Below the pieces are notes generated by a model. That model worked only from the letters and a program-made list of their open reading frames with translations, did no database searches and was not told where the DNA came from. Positions 23,954 through 23,994 of a stretch of 23,994 bases of DNA are shown piece by piece. The first letter of the stretch is position 1, and each line of letters starts with the position of its first letter. The DNA comes from JAQUGA01 sp964521105 (lineage in GTDB: Bacteria > Bacteroidota > Bacteroidia > Bacteroidales > WCHB1-69): positions 1 to 23,994 of the forward strand of contig CAZFPO010000035.1 in assembly GCA_964521105.1 (NCBI GenBank), in the 5' to 3' direction. A program made the translations under genes and the position numbers.

Positions 23954-23994
23954 ATGAAAAAACTTAAAGAAATTTACCGTTTTCTAAATCCAAA
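23954..23994 (+). CDS. Start of a gene cut by the window end
   Basis: An open frame begins MKKLKEIYRFLNP and runs off the window after 13 complete codons. A promoter-like element upstream supports a real start. No family can be named from so few residues. Confidence 0.4.
   Translation, partial: MKKLKEIYRFLNP

Overview
The window looks like chromosomal DNA from an uncultured member of the Bacteroidota. The evidence is AT-rich sequence, two secreted proteins with type IX secretion (T9SS) C-terminal signals, AsmA and HU/SPOR proteins of the kind seen in that phylum, a separate atpD-atpC pair with a very short epsilon subunit, and many copies of the Bacteroidota promoter element TAnnTTTG just upstream of genes. 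A run of 100 Ns (5635-5734) marks a scaffold gap, so two contigs are joined here by inference.

Layout. Positions 1-2067 (minus strand) hold an S41-type peptidase, then a HEPN protein followed by a truncated nucleotidyltransferase (a broken MNT/HEPN toxin-antitoxin-type pair). A large AsmA-like envelope protein with a coiled-coil tail follows at 2318-5152 (plus). Positions 5152-5634 are a tandem low-complexity repeat that runs into the gap. Positions 5735-10222 (minus) form a tightly packed seven-gene operon: deoxynucleoside kinase, KdsB (LPS Kdo activation), a HU-like/SPOR envelope protein, TrmB, an alkyltransferase-like protein, a small membrane protein and an acyltransferase cut by the gap. 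On the plus strand come a T9SS-secreted subtilisin (10449-12986) and the RNA-binding protein Tex (13106-15256).

Tex converges on atpD-atpC (15757-17515, minus). The 500 bp between them has no gene but holds a duplicated terminator and several nested hairpins. A stand-alone riboflavin kinase domain and a leucine-rich repeat protein follow (17650-18699, plus).

Positions 18717-20565 look accessory. They hold an attC-like long hairpin, a minus-strand pair (PKD lipoprotein, and a metzincin-like protease with a very hydrophobic Cys-x-Trp N-terminus) and a small two-helix membrane protein resembling DUF3624. A 1057-residue gliding-motility-type adhesin with Ig-like repeats and a type B T9SS signal occupies 20648-23821, and the first codons of another gene close the window.

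Most of the window is ordinary housekeeping and envelope biology. The least explained parts are the metzincin/lipoprotein pair beside the attC-like hairpin, and the structured tex-atpC intergenic region. No complete new system can be demonstrated from sequence alone.
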